DNA from: Chamaelirium japonicum
Lineage: Eukaryota > Streptophyta > Magnoliopsida > Liliales > Melanthiaceae
Assembly: GCA_947650365.1 (NCBI GenBank)
Contig: OX393555.1
Coordinates: 82,899,995-82,963,994 of the forward strand
Reading direction: 5' to 3'
DNA: 64,000 nucleotides
The number at the start of each line of letters is the position of its first letter. Position 1 is the stretch's first letter. The notes below the pieces were generated by a model. That model saw nothing but the letters and a program-made list of their open reading frames with translations. It searched no databases and was not told the origin of the DNA. Of the stretch, positions 23,852 through 39,030 are shown in pieces. The position numbers and the translations under genes are program-made.

Positions 23852-24197
23852 GGATCGTACGAATGAATTAGAATAGATCGAACGAATGAATTAGAATAGA
23901 TCGTGCGAATGAATTAGAATGGATACATTCGTGCGAATGAATTAGATTGGATCATACGAATGAATTAGAATGGATCGTACGAATGTATTAGAATGGATCA
24001 TACGAATGAATTAGAATGGATCGTATGAATGAATTAGAAAAGATTATACGAATGAATTAGAATGGATTGTATGAATGAATTAGAACGGATCGTACTAATG
24101 AATTAGAATGGATATATTCTTGCGAATGAATTAGAATGGATCGTACGAATGACTTAGAATGGATCATACGAATGAATTAGAATGAATCATACGAATG
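23852..24197 (+). repeat. Satellite block, plus
   Basis: Mostly 23-bp monomers with few long ones. Confidence 0.85.
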
Positions 24198-24614
24198 TAT
24201 CCATTTTAATTTATTCGTATGAATGTATCTATTCTAATTCATTCGTACGATCCATTCTAATTCATTCGTACGATCCATTCTAATTCATTCGCACGAATGT
24301 ATCCATTCTAATTCATACATACGATCCATTCTAATTCATTCGCATGAATATATCCATTCTAATTCATTCATACGATCCTTTCTTATTCATTCGTACGATT
24401 CACTATAATTCATTCGCACGAATATATCCATTCTAATTCATTCGTACGATCCACTCTAAGTCATTCATACGATCCACTCTAATTCATTCGCACGAATGTA
24501 TCCATTCTAATTTATTCGTACGATCCATTCTATTATACGATCCATACTAATTTATTCGTACAATCCATTCTAATTCATTCGTGCAATCCGTTGTAATTCA
24601 TTTGTACAATGTAT
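24198..24614 (-). repeat. Satellite block, minus
   Basis: Contains CCACTCTAA variants; ends at ACAATGTATCAGAATGG. Confidence 0.8.
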
Positions 24615-25630
24615 CAGAATGGATCGATACATTTGTGCGAATGAATTTGAATGGATCATACGAATGAATTAGAATGGATCGTACGAATGTATCCATTCTA
24701 ATTCATTCATACGATCCACTCTAATTGATTCGCACGAATGTATCCATTTTAATTCATTCGTACGATTCATTCTAATTCATTCGTACGATTGATTCTAATT
24801 CATTCGTACGATCTACGAATGAATTAGAATGGATCGTACGAATGAATTACAATAGATTGTACGAATGAATTAGAATGGGCCGTACGATCCATTCTAATTC
24901 ATTCGTACGAATGTATCCATTCTAATTCATTCGTACGATCCATTCTAATTCATTCGCCCGAATATATCCATTCTAATTCATTCATACGATCCATTCTAAT
25001 TCATTCGTATGATCCATTCTAATTCATTCGCACGAATGTATCCATTCTAATTCATTCTTACGATCCATTCTAATTCATTCGTACGATCCATTCTAATCCA
25101 TTCGTATGATCCATTCTAATTCATTCGCACGATCCATTCTAATTAATTTGTACGATCCATTATAATTCATTCGTACGATCCATTCTAATTCATTTGTACG
25201 AATGTATCCATTCTAATTCATTCATACGATCCATTATAATTTATTCGTACGATCCATTCTAATACATTCGCACGAATGTATCCATTCTAATTCATTCGTA
25301 CGATCCATTTGAATTCATTCAGGTTCATTCGTACGAATGAATTATAATGGATCGTACGAAAGAATTAGAATGGATCGTACGAATGAATTAGAATGGATCG
25401 TACGAATGAAATAGAATGGATCGTACGAATGAATTAGAATGGATACATCCGTACTCCATTATAATTCATTCATACGATCTATTCTAATTCATTCGCATGA
25501 ATGTATCCATTCTAATTCATTCGTACGATCCATTCTAATTCGTTCGTACGTTCCATTCGAATTCATTCGGACGAATGTATCCATTCTAATTCATTCGCAC
25601 AAATGTATCCACTCTAATTCATTCGCACGA
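24615..25630. repeat. Satellite, rapid orientation changes
   Basis: Seven small blocks: plus 24615-24687, minus 24688-24812, plus 24815-24881, minus 24884-25330, plus 25333-25454, minus 25455-25630, then the long plus block. Switches are marked by CGATCTACGAATG, GGGCCGTACGATCC, TTCAGGTTCATTCG, CATCCGTACTCC and CGCACGAATGCATTAG. Confidence 0.8.
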
Positions 25631-28600
25631 ATGCATTAGAATGGATCGTACGAATGAATTAGAATGGATACATTCGTGCGAATGAATTAGAATGGATCGT
25701 ACGAATGAATTAGAATGGATCGTGCGAATGAATTGGTATGGATCGTACGAATGAATTAGAATGGATACATTCGTGCGAATAAATTTGAATGGATCGTTTA
25801 AATAAATTAGAATGAGTCGTACAAAGGAATTAGAATGGATCGTACGAATGAATTAGAATGGATCGTGCGAATAAATTAGAATGGATCGTACGAATGAATT
25901 AGAATGGATACATTCATTCAAATGAATTAGAATGGATCGTATGAATGAATTAGAAAGGATCGTACGAATGAATTAGAATGGATCGTGCGAATGAATTAGA
26001 ATGGATCGTAGGAATGAAATAGAATGGAAATATTCATGCGAATGAATTAAAATGGATCGTTCGAATGAATTAGAATGGATCGTATGAATGAATTAGAATG
26101 GATCGCACGAATGTATTAGAAAGGATCGTACGAATGAATTTGAATGGATCGTGTGAATAAATTAGAATGGATCGTACGAATGAATTAGAATGGATCGTAA
26201 GAATGAATTTGAGTGGATCGTATGAATGAATTAAAATGGATCGTTCGAATGAATTAGAATGGATCGTACGAATGAATTGGAATGGATCATGATAATCAAT
26301 TAGAATGGATCATACGAATGAATTAGAATCGATACATTCTTGCGAATGTATTAGAATGGATCATACGAATGAATTGAATGGATCGTACGAATGAATTAGA
26401 ATGGATCGTACGAATGAATTAGAATGGATACATTCATGCGAATGAATTAGAATGGATATTACGAATGAATTGGAATGGATCGTACGAATGAATTAGAATG
26501 GATCGTGCGAAAGAATTAGAATGGATCGTACGATTGAATTAGAATGGATACATTTATATGAATGAATTAGAATGGATCGCAAGAATGAATTAGAATGGAT
26601 CGTACGAATGAATTAGAATGGATACAATCATGCGAATGAATTAGAATGGATCGTACGAATGAATTAGAATGGATCGTGTGAATGAATTAGAATAGATCAT
26701 ACGAATGAATTAGAATGGATACATTCGTGCGAATGAATTTGAATGGATCGTACGAATGAATTAGAATGGATCGTGCGAATGAATTAGAATGGATCGTACG
26801 AATGAATTAGAATGGATACATTCGTGCGAATGAATTAGAATGGATCATACGAATAAATTAGAATGGATCGTACGAATGAATGAGAATGGATCATGCGAAT
26901 GAATTAGAAAGGATCTTACGAACGAATTAGAATGGATATATTCGTGCGAATGAATTAGAATGGATCGTACGAATGAATTAGAATGGATCGTACGAATGAA
27001 TTAGAATGGATCGTGCGAATGAATTAGAATGGATCATACGAATGAATTAGAATAGATACATTCGTGCGAATAAATTAGAATGGATCGTACGAATGAATTT
27101 GAATGAATCGTACGAATGAATCAGAATGGATCGTATGAATGAGTTAGAATGGATCGTGTGAATGAATTAGAATGGATACATTCGTGCGAATGAATTAGAA
27201 TGGATCGTACGATGAATTAGAATAGATCATACGAATGAACTAGAATGGATCGTGCGAATGAATTAGAATGGATCGTACGAATAAATTAGAATGGATACAT
27301 TCGTGCGAATGAATTTGAATGGATCGTACGAATGAATTAGAATGGATCGTACGAATGAATTAGAATGGATCATATGAATGAACTAGAATGGATCGTGCGA
27401 ATGAATTAGAATGGATCGTACGAATGAATTAGGATGGATATAATCATGCGAATGAATTAGAATGGATCGTACGAATGAATTAGAATGGATCGTACGAATG
27501 AATTAGAATAGATCGTGCGAATGGATTAGATTGGATCGTACAAATGAATTGGAATGGATACATTCTTGCGAATGAATTAAAATGGATCATACGATGTATT
27601 AGAATGGATCGTAGGAATGAATTAGAATGGATACATTCATGCGAATGAATTAGAATGGATCGTACGAATAAATTTCATTTGATCCTATGAATGAATTAGA
27701 ATGGATCGCACGAATGTATTAGAATGGATCGTACGAATGAATTTGAATAGATAATGCGAATAAATTAGAATGGATTGTACGAATGATTTAGAATTGATAC
27801 ATTCATGCGAATGAATTAGAATTGATCGTACGAATGAATTAGAAGGGATACATTTGTGCGCATGAATTACAATGGATCGTACAAATGAATTAGAATGGAT
27901 CGTATGAATGAATTAGAATGGATCATGCGAATGAATTAGAATGGATCGTATGAATGAATTAGAATGGATAGATTCTTGCGAATGAATTAGAATGGATCGT
28001 ACGAATGAATAGAATGGATCGTACGAATGAATTAGAATGGATCGTACGAATGAATTAGAATTGATCGTTCGAAAGAATTAGAATGGATATTATGAATGAA
28101 TTAGAATGGATACATTCGTGCGAATGAATTAGAATGGATCGTACGAATGAATTAGAATGGATATAATCATGCGAATGAATTAGAATGGATCGTACGAATG
28201 AATTAGACTGGATCTGCGAATGAATTAGAATGGATCGTACGAATGAATTAGAATGTATCGTACGAATGAATTATAATGGATCGTATGAATAAATTTGAAT
28301 GGATACATTCGTACGAATGATTTAAAATGGACTGTACGATTGTATTAGAATGGATCGTAGGAATGAATTAGAATGGATACATTCGTGCGAATGAATTAGA
28401 ATTGATTATACGAATGAATTAGAATGGATCATATGAATGAATTAGAATGGATCGCACGAATGTATTAGAATGGATCGTACGAATGAATTTGAATGGATCG
28501 TGCGAATAAATTACAATGGATCGTACGAATGATTTAGAATGGATACATTCGTGCGAATGAATTAGAATGGATCGTACAAATGAATTAGAATGAATCGTAC

Positions 28601-31169
28601 GAATTAATTTGAATGGATAGTATGAATGAATTAGAATGGATAGTGCGAATGAATTAGAATGGATCGTACGAATGAATTAGAATGGATACATTTGTGCGAA
28701 TGAATTAGAATGGATCGTACAAAAGAATTAGAATGGATCGTACGAATGAACTAGAATTGATCGTGTGAATGAGTTAGAATGGATCGTACGAATGAATTAG
28801 AATGGACACATTCTTGCGAATGAATTAGAATGGATCTTACGAATGAATAGAATGGATCGTACGAATGAATGAGAATGGATCGTACGAATGAATTAGAAGG
28901 GATACATTGATGTGAATGAATTTGAATGGATCGTACGAATGAATTAGAATGGATCGCACGAATGAATTAGAATGGATCGTGCGAAAGAATTAGAATGGAT
29001 CGTACGAATGAATTAGAATGGATACATTCGTGCGAATGAATTAGAATGGATCGTAAGACTGAATTAGAATGGATCGACCGAATGAATTAGAAGTGATACA
29101 ATCATGTGAATGAATTAGAATGGATCGTATGAATGAATTAGAATGGATCATGCGAATGAATTAGAATGGATCATACGAATGAATGAGAATGGATACATTC
29201 GTGCGAATGAATTAGAATGGATCGTACGAATGAATTACGATGGATCGTACGAATGAATTAGAGTGGATCGTGCGAATAAATTTGAATGGATCGTACGAAT
29301 GAATTAGAATGGATACATTCGTGCGAATGAATTCGAATGGTTCATATGAATAAATTAGAATGAATCCTACGAATGAATTAGAATGGATCATGCAAATGAA
29401 TTAGAATGGAACGTACAAATGAATTAGAATGGATACATTCATGCGAATGAATTAAAATGGATCGTACGAATGAATTAGAATGGATCGTACGAATGACTTA
29501 GAATGGATCGTGCGAATGAATTAGAATGGATCGTACGAATGAATTTGAATGGATACCTTCGTGCGAATGAATTGAATGGATCGTACGAATGAATTAGAAT
29601 GGATCGTACGAATGATATAGAATGGATCGTATGGATGAATTAGAATGGATCGTGCGAATGAATTACAATGGATCGTACGAATGAAATAGCATTGATATAT
29701 TCGTGCGAATGAATTAGAATGGATCATACGAATGAATTAGAATGGATCATACGAATGAATTTGAATGGATCGTACGAATGAATTAGAATGGATCATGCGA
29801 ATGGATTAGAATGGATACATTCGTGCAAATGAATTAAAATAGATCGTACGATTGTGTTAGAATGGATCGTACGAATGAATTAGTGTGGATCGTACTAATA
29901 AAATAGAATGGAGATATTCGTGCGAATGAATTAGAACAGATCGTACGAATGAATTAGAATGGATCGTACGAATGAATTAGAATGGATTGTGCGAATGAAT
30001 TAGAATGTAACATACAAATGAGTTAAAATGGATATATTTGGGCGAATGAATTAGAATGGATCGTATGAATGAATTAGATTGGATCGTACGAATGAATAAG
30101 AATGGATCTTACAGAATAGATCGTGCGAATGAATTAGAATGGATCGTACGAATGAATTAGAATGGATCCATTCGTGTGAATGAATTAGAATGGATCGTAC
30201 GAATGAATTAGAATGGATCGTATGAATGAATTAGAATGGATCGTATGAAGAATAAGAATGGATCGTACGAATGAATTAGAATGGTTCATACGAATAAATT
30301 AGAAAGGATCGTACGAAAAAATCAGAATGGATACATTCGTGCGAATGAATTAGAATGGATCGTATGAATAAATTAGAATGGATCGTACGAATGAATTAGA
30401 ATTGATTGTATGAATGAATCAGAACGGATCATGCGAATGAAGTAGAATGGATCGTACGAATGAATTAGAATGGATCGTACGGATGAATTAGAATGGATCA
30501 TATGAATGAATTAGAATAGATCGTGCTAATGAATTAGAATGGATCGTACGAATGAATTAGAATGGATACATTCGTGCAAAAGAATTAGAATGGATCCTAC
30601 GAATGAATTAGAATGGATCGTACGAGTGAATTAGAATGGATATATTCGTGCGATTGAATTAAAATGGATCTTACGATTGTATTAGAATGGATCGTACGAA
30701 TGAATTAGTATGGATCTTACGAATGAAATAGAATGGATACATTCGTGCGAATGAATTAGAATGGATCGTACGAATGAATTAGAATAGATTGTGCGAATGA
30801 ATTAGAATGGAACGTACGAATGAATTAAAATGGCTAAATTCGAGCGAATGAATTAGAATGGATCATACAAATGAATTAGATTGGATCGTACGAATGAATA
30901 AGAATGGATCTTACGAATGAATTAGAATAGATCGTGTGAATGAATTAGAATGGATCGTACGAATGAATTAGAATGGATCAATTCGTGTAAATGAATTAGA
31001 ATGGATCGTACGAATGAATTAGAATGGATCGTACGAATGAATTAGAATGGATCGTGCGTATGAATTAGAATGGATCGTATGAATGAATTAGAATGGATAC
31101 ATTCGTATGAATGAATCAGAATGGATCGTACGAATAAATTAGTATGGATCGTACAAATGAATTAGAATG

Positions 31170-32795
31170 ATCGTACGAAGGAATTAGAATGGATCGTACA
31201 AATGAATTAGAATGGATACATTCGTGCGAATAAATTAGAATGGATCGTATGAATGAATTAGAATGGATGGTACGAATGAATTAGAATGGATCGTGCGAAT
31301 GAGTAAGAATGGATCGTACGAATGAATTTGAATGGATCGTACGAATGAATTAGAAAGGATCGTGCGAATAAATTATAATAGATTGTGCTAATGAATTCGA
31401 ACGGATCGTACGAATGATTAAGAATGGATACATTCGTGCGAATAAATTAGAATGGATCGTATGAATGAATTAGAATGGATCATATGAATGAATTAGAATG
31501 GATCGTACAAATGAATAAGAATGGATACATTCGTGCGAATGAATTAGAATGGATCGTACGAAGGAATTAGAATGGATACATTCATGCGAATGAATTAGAA
31601 TGGATGGTATGAATGAATTGAATGGATATATTCGTGCGAATGAATTAGAATGGATCATGCGAATGAATTAGAATGGATCGTACGAATGAATTAGAATGGA
31701 TCGTACGAATAAATTAGAATGGATGCATTCATGTGAATGAATTATAATGGATTGTATGAATGAGTAAGAATGAATCATACGAATGAAATAGAATGGATCA
31801 TGCGAATAAATTAGAATGGATCTTATGAATGAATTACAATAGATTGTGCGAATGAATTAGAATGGATCGTGCGAATGAATTAGAATGGATCATATGAATG
31901 AATTAGAATGGATCGTATAAATGAATTAGAATGGATCGTACGAATGAATTAGAATGGATACATTTGTGCGAATGAATTAGAATGGATCGTACGAAGGAAT
32001 TAGAATGGATTGTATGAATGAATTAGAATAGATACATTCGTGCGAATGAATTAGAATGGATCGTATGAATGAACTATAATGGATCGTATGAATGAATTAG
32101 AATGGATCGTACGAATGAATTTGAATGGATACATTCGTGCGAATGAATTAGATTGGATCGTACGAAGGAATTAGAATGGATCATACGAATGAATTAGAAT
32201 AGATACATTCGCGCAAATGAATTAGAATGGATCGTACGAATGAATTAGAATGGATCGTGCGAATGAATTAGAATGGATTGTACGAATGAATTAGAACGGA
32301 TCGTGCGAATGAATTAGAATGGATTGTACGAATGAATTAGAATGGATATATTCGTGCGAATGAATTAGAATGGATCGTACGAATGAGTAAGAATGGATCG
32401 TACGAATGAATTAGAATGGATCGTGTGAATGAATTAGTATGGATTAAATGAATGAATTAGAATAGATTGTGCGAATGAATTAGAATGGATCGTATGAATG
32501 AATTAGAATGGATACATTCATGCGAATGAATTAGAATGGATCGTATGAAAGAATTAGAATGGATCGTATGAATGAATTATAATGGATCGTACAAATGAAT
32601 TAGAATGGATACATTCGTACGAATGAATTAGAATGGATCGTACGAAAGAATTAGAATAGATCGTACGAATGAATTAGAATGGATACTTTCGTGTGAATGA
32701 ATTAGAATGGATCGTATGAATGAATTAGAATGGATCGTACGAATGAAATAGAATTGATCATACGAATGAATTAGAATGGATCGTAAGAATGAATT
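31170..32795 (+). repeat. Segmental duplication, copy a
   Basis: Matches 36695-38288 variant by variant (GGATGGTACG, GTGCTAATGAATTCGAA, GAGTAAGAATGG, TTAAATGAATG in the same order). The offset is 5525 bp at the start and 5503 bp at the end, so one monomer was lost or gained. Confidence 0.85.
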
Positions 32796-33096
32796 AGAAT
32801 GGATCCTGCGAATGAATTAGAATGGATTGTACGAATGAATTAGAATAGATACATTCGTGCGAATGAATTTGAATGGATCGTACGAAAGAATTAGAATGGA
32901 TCTTGCAAATGAATTAGAATATATCGTACGAATGAATTAGAATAGTTTGTGCGAATAAATTAGAATGGATCGTACGAATGAATTAGAATGGATACATTCG
33001 TGCGAATGAATTAGAATGGATCGTACGAATGAATTAGAATGGATTGTATGAATGAATTAGAATGGATTCATTCGTGCGAATGAATTATAATGGATC

Positions 33097-33320
33097 GTAG
33101 GAATGAACTAGAATGGATTGTATGAATGAATTTGAGGGATCGTACGAATGAATTAGAATGGATATATTCGTGCGAATGAATTAGAATGGATCGTACGAAA
33201 GAATTAGAATGGATCGTATGAATGAATTAGAATGGATTCATTCGGGCAAATGAATTAGAATGGATTGTAGGAATGAACTAGAATGGATTGTATGAATGAA
33301 TTTGAGGGATCGTACGAATG
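33097..33320 (+). repeat. 170-bp tandem duplication
   Basis: GAATGAACTAGAATGG at 33101 and 33271, both followed by the rare deletion form TTTGAGGGATCG, exactly 170 bp apart. Confidence 0.85.
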
Positions 33321-33779
33321 AATTAGAATGGATCGTGCGATTGAATTAGACTGGATCGTACGAATGAATTAGAATGGATCGTACGAATAAATTAGAATGG
33401 ATCGTACTAATGAATTAGAATGGATACATCCATGCGAATGAATTAGAATGGATCGTACGAATGAGTAAGAATGGATCATACGAATGAATTAGAATGGATC
33501 GTACGAATGAATTAGAATGGATCGTGTGAATAAATTAGAATGGATCGTAAGAATGAATTAGGATAGATTGTGCGAATGAATTAGAATGGATCGTACGAAT
33601 GAATTAGAATGAATATATTCGTGTGAATGAATTAGAACGGATCATATGAATGAATTATAATGGATCGTATGAATGAATTAGAATGGATTGTACGAATGAA
33701 TTAGAATGGATACATTCATGCGAATGAATTAGAATTAATCGTATGAAAGAATTAGAATTGATTGTATGAATGAATTAGA

Positions 33780-35760
33780 ATGGATACATTCGTGCGAATG
33801 AATTAGAAAGGATCGTATGAATGAATTAGAATAAATCGTATGAATGAATTAGAATGGATCATGCGAGTGAATTAGAATAGATTATACAAATGAATTAGAA
33901 TGGACACATTCGTGCGAATGAATTAGTATGGATCGTACGAATGAGTAAGAATGGATCGTACGAATGAATTAGAATGGATCGTACGAAAGAATTAGAATGG
34001 ATTGTGCAAATGAATTAGAATGGATCGTAGGAATGAATTTGAATAGAATGTGCGAATTAATTAGAATGGATCGTACGAATGAATTAGAATGGATACATTC
34101 TTGCGAATGAATTAGAATGGATCATATGAATGAATTAGAATTAATCATATGAATGAATTAGAATGGATCGTGGGAATGAATTAGAATGGATTGTACGAAT
34201 GAATTAGAATAGATTGTGCGAATGAATTAGAATGGATCGAACGAATGAATTAGAATGGTTACATTCGTGCGAATGAATTAGAATGGATCGTATGAATGAA
34301 TTAGAAAGGATCGTAAGAATGTATTTGAATGGATCGTATGAATGAATTAGAATGGATCGTAAGAATGTATTAGAATAGATCGTATGAATGAATTAGAATG
34401 GATACATTCGCGCGAATGAATTCGAATGGATCGTACGAAGGAATTAGAATGGATCGTAAGAATGAATAAGACTGGATACATTCGTGCGAATGAAAAAGAA
34501 TGGATCGTATGAATGAATTAGAATGGATCCTACGAATGAATTAGAATGGATCGTGCGAATGAATTAGAATGGATCGTATGAATGAATTAGAATGGATCGT
34601 GCGAATGAATTAGAATGGATCGTATGAATGAATTAGAATGGATACATTCGTGCGAATGAATTAGAAAGGATCGTATGAATGAATTAGAATGGATCGTACG
34701 AATGAATTTGAATGGATCATGCGAGTGAATTAGAATAGATTGTACAAATAAATTAGAATGGACACATTCGTGCGAATAAATTAGTATGGATTGTACGAAT
34801 GAGTAAGAATGGATCGTACGAATGAATTAGAATGGATTGTACGAAAGACTTAGAATGGATTGTTCAAATGAATTAGAATTGATCGTAGGAATAAATTTGA
34901 ATAGAATGTGCGAATTAATTAGAATGGATCGTACGAATGAATTAGAATGGATACATTCGTGCGAATGAATTAGAATGGATCATATGAATGAATTAGAATG
35001 AATCGTATGAATGAATTAGAATGGATCGTACGAATGAATTAGAATGGATATATTCGTTTGAATGAATTAGAATAGATCGTACGAAGGAATTAGAAGGGAT
35101 CGTACGAATGAATTAGAATGGATACATTCGTGCGAATAAATTAGAATGGATCGTATGAATGAATTAAATTGGATCGTATGAATGAATTAGAATGGATCGT
35201 ACGAATGAATTAGAATCGATCGTGCGATGGAATTTGAATGGATCGTACGAATGAATTAGAATGGATCGTAAGAATGAATTAGAATGGATCGTGCGAATGA
35301 ATCAGAATGGATTGTACGAATGAATTAAAATGGATACATTCGGGCGAATGAATTAGAATGGATCGTACAAATGAGTAAGAATGGATCGTACGAATAAATT
35401 AGAATGGATCGTACGAAAGAATTATAATGGATCGTATGAATGAATTAGAATGGATACATTCATGTGAATGAATTCGAATGGATTGTATGAGTGAATTAGA
35501 ATGGATCGTATGACTAAATTAGAATGGATCGCACGAATGGATTAGAATTGATCGTGCAAATGAATTAGAATGGATCGTACGAATGAATTCGAATGGATCG
35601 TATGAATAAATTAGAATGGATCATGCAAATGAATTAGAATGGATTGTACGAATGAATTAGAATGGACACATTCGTGCGAATAAATTAGAATGGATCGTAC
35701 GAATGAGTAAGAATGGATCATACGAATAAATTAGAATGGATCGTACGAATTAATTAGAAT
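33780..35760 (+). repeat. Higher-order unit of about 0.86-0.90 kb
   Basis: GACACATTCGTGC occurs at 33903, 34761 and 35665 (858 and 904 bp apart). The first two are followed by GAATAGAATGTGCG at 34041 and 34899, also 858 bp apart. Confidence 0.8.
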
Positions 35761-36694
35761 GGATCGTGCGAATGAATTAGAATGGATCGTACAAATGAAT
35801 TAGAATAGATTGTGCGAAAGAATTAGAATGGATCGTACGAATGAATTAGAATGGATACATTTGTGCGAATGAATTAGATTGGATCGTATGAATGAATTAG
35901 AATGGATACATTCGTGCGAAAGAATTAGAATAGATCGTACGAAAGAATTAGAATAGATCGTACGAAGGAATTAGAATGGATCGTATAAATGAATTAGAAT
36001 GGATCGTACGAATGAATTAGAATGGATCATGCGAATGAATTAGAATGGATCGTATGAATGAATTAGAATAGATCGTACGAATGAGTAAGAATGGATCGTA
36101 CGAATGAGTAAGGTAGGATCGTATGAATGAATTATAATGGATCGTGGGAATGAATTTGAATGGATTGTACGAATGAATTAGAATAGATTGTGCGAATGAA
36201 TTAGAATGGATCGAACGAATGAATTAGAATGGTTACATTCGTGCGAATGAATTAGAATGGATCGTATGAATGAATTAGAATGGATCGTAAGAATGTATTA
36301 GAATGGATCGTATGAATGAATTAGAATGGATACATTCGCTCGAATGAATTAGAATGGATCGTACGAAGGAATTAGAATGGATCGTATGAATGAATTAGAC
36401 TGGATACATTCGTGCGAATGAAATAGAAAGGATCGTATGAATGAATTAGAATGGATCATACGAATGAATTAGAATGGATCGTGCGGATGGATTAGAATGG
36501 ATCGTATGAATGAATTAGAATCGATTGTACGAATGAATTAGAATGGATCGTGCGAATGAATTAGAATAGATCGTATGAATGAATTAGAATGGATACATTC
36601 GTGCGAATAAATTAGAATGGATCGTGCGAATGAATTAGGATGGATTGTATGAATGAATTAGAATGGATACATTCGTGCGAATGAATTAGAATGG

Positions 36695-38288
36695 ATCGTA
36701 CGAAGGAATTAGAATGGATCGTACAAATGAATTAGAATGGATACATTCGTGCGAATAAATTAGAATGGATCGTATGAATGAATTAGAATGGATGGTACGA
36801 ATGAATTAGAATGGATCGTGCGAATGAGTAAGAATGGATCGTACAAATGAATTTGAATGGATCGTACGAATGAATTAGAAAGGATCGTGCGAATAAATTA
36901 TAATAGATTGTGCTAATAAATTCGAATGGATCGTACGAATGATTAAGAATGGATACATTCGTGCGAATAAATTAGAATGGATCGTATGAATGAATTAGAA
37001 TGGATCATATGAATGAATTAGAATGGATCGTACAAATGAATAAGAATGGATACATTCGTGCGAATTAATTATAATGGATCGTACGAAGGAATTAGAATGG
37101 ATACATTCATGCGAATGAATTAGAATGGATGGTATGAATGAATTAGAATGGATATATTCATGCGAATGAATTAGAATGGATCGTGCGAATGAATTAGAAT
37201 GGATCGTACGAATGAATTAGAATGGATGCATTCATGTGAATGAATTAGAATGGATTGTATGAATGAGTAAGAATGGATCATACGAATGAAATAGAATGGA
37301 TCATGCGAATAAATTAGAATGGATCTTATAAATGAATTACAATAGATTGTGCGAATGAATTAGAATGGATCGTGCGAATGAATTAGATTGGATCATATGA
37401 ATGAATTAGAATGGATCGTATAAATGAATTAGAATGGATCGTACGAATGAATTAGAATGGATACATTTGTGCGAATGAATTAGAATGGATCGTACGAAGG
37501 AATTAGAATGGATTGTATGAATGAATTAGAATAGATACATTCGTGCGAATGAATTAGAATGGATCGTATGAATGAACTATAATGGATCGTATGAATGAAT
37601 TAGAATGGATCGTACGAATGAATTAGAATGGATACATTCGTGCGAATGAATTAGATTGGATCATACGAAGGAATTAGAATGGATCATACGAATGAATTAG
37701 AATGGTTACATTCACGCAAATGAATTAGAATGGATCGTACGAATGAATTAGAATGGATCGTGCGAATGAATTAGAATGGATTGTACGAATGAATTAGAAC
37801 GGATCGTGCGAATGAATTAGAATGGATTGTACGAATGAATTAGAATAGATACATTCGTGCGAATGAATTAGAATGGATCGTACGAATGAGTAAGAATGGA
37901 TCGTACGAATGAATTAGAATGGATCGTGTGAATGAATTAGTATGGATTAAATGAATGAATTAGAATAGATTGTGCGAATGAATTAGAATGGATCGTATGA
38001 ATGAATTAGAATGGATACATTCATGCGAATGAATTAGAATGGATCGTATGAAAGAATTAGAATGGATCGTATGAATGAATTATAATGGATCGTACAAATG
38101 AATTAGAATGGATACATTCGTACGAATGAATTAGAATGGATCGTACGAAAGAATTAGAATAGATCGTACGAATGAATTAGAATGGATACTTTCGTGTGAA
38201 TGAATTAGAATGGATCGTATGAATGGATTAGAATGGATCGTACGAATGAATTAGAATTGATCATACGAATGAATTAGAATGGATCGTA
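36695..38288 (+). repeat. Segmental duplication, copy b
   Basis: Second copy of 31170-32795. It ends exactly at the orientation switch at 38288 (GGATCGTAATTCATTC), so the later inversion cut the duplicate just after GATCGTAA. Confidence 0.85.
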
Positions 38289-39030
38289 ATTCATTCATTC
38301 TAATTCATTCATACGATCCAATCTAATTCATTCACACGAAAGTATCCATTCTAATTCATTCGTACGATCTATTCTAATTCTTTCGTACGATCCATTCTAA
38401 TTCATTCGTACGAATGTATCCATTCTAATTCATTTGTACGATCCATTATAATTCATTCATACGATCCATTCTAATTCTTTCATACGATCCATTCTAATTC
38501 ATTCGCATGAATGTATCCATTCTAATTCATTCATACGATCCATTCTAATTCATTCGCACAATCTATTCTAATTCATTCATTTAATCCATACTAATTCATT
38601 CACACGATCCATTCTAATTCATTCGTATGATCCATTCTTACTCATTCGTACGATCCATTCTAATTCATTCGCACGAATGTATCCATTCTAATTCATTCGT
38701 ACAATCCATTCTAATTCATTCGCACGATCCATTCTAATTCATTCGTACGATCCATTCTAATTCATTCGCACGAATGTATCCATTCTAATTCATACAATCC
38801 ATTCTAATTCATTCATACGATCCAATCTAATTCATTCATACGATCCATTCTAATTCATTCGCACGAATGTATCCATTCTAATTCATACGTACGATCTATA
38901 CTAATTCATTCGTACGATCCATTCTAATTCATTCGCACAATCCATTCTAATTCATTCGCACGATCCATTCTAATTCATTCATACAATCCATTCTAATTAT
39001 TTTGCACGAATGTATCCATTCTAATTCATT
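38289..39030 (-). repeat. Satellite block, minus
   Basis: Inverted block at the start of the mosaic part. It repeats in reverse the variant order of the preceding plus block for several monomers (CACGAAAGTATCC, then the TTAATCCATACTAATTC variant), so it may be an inverted copy of about 37.9-38.2 kb. Confidence 0.8.

Larger units (their letters stand above)
25631..38288 (+). repeat. Long uninterrupted plus satellite block (12.7 kb)
   Basis: About 12.7 kb with no orientation change that I could see. Long monomers recur at regular distances: GATACATTCG-type tails at 26718, 26815, 26935, 27055, 27175, 27294 and 27437 give spacings of 97, 120, 120, 120, 119 and 143 bp. These equal one 28-bp monomer plus three, four or five 23-bp monomers. 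An ATCGTGC-type short monomer often sits third or fourth within the 120-bp unit. The two minus-strand frames here (29521-29727 and 31470-31658) are monomer translations. Confidence 0.88.
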
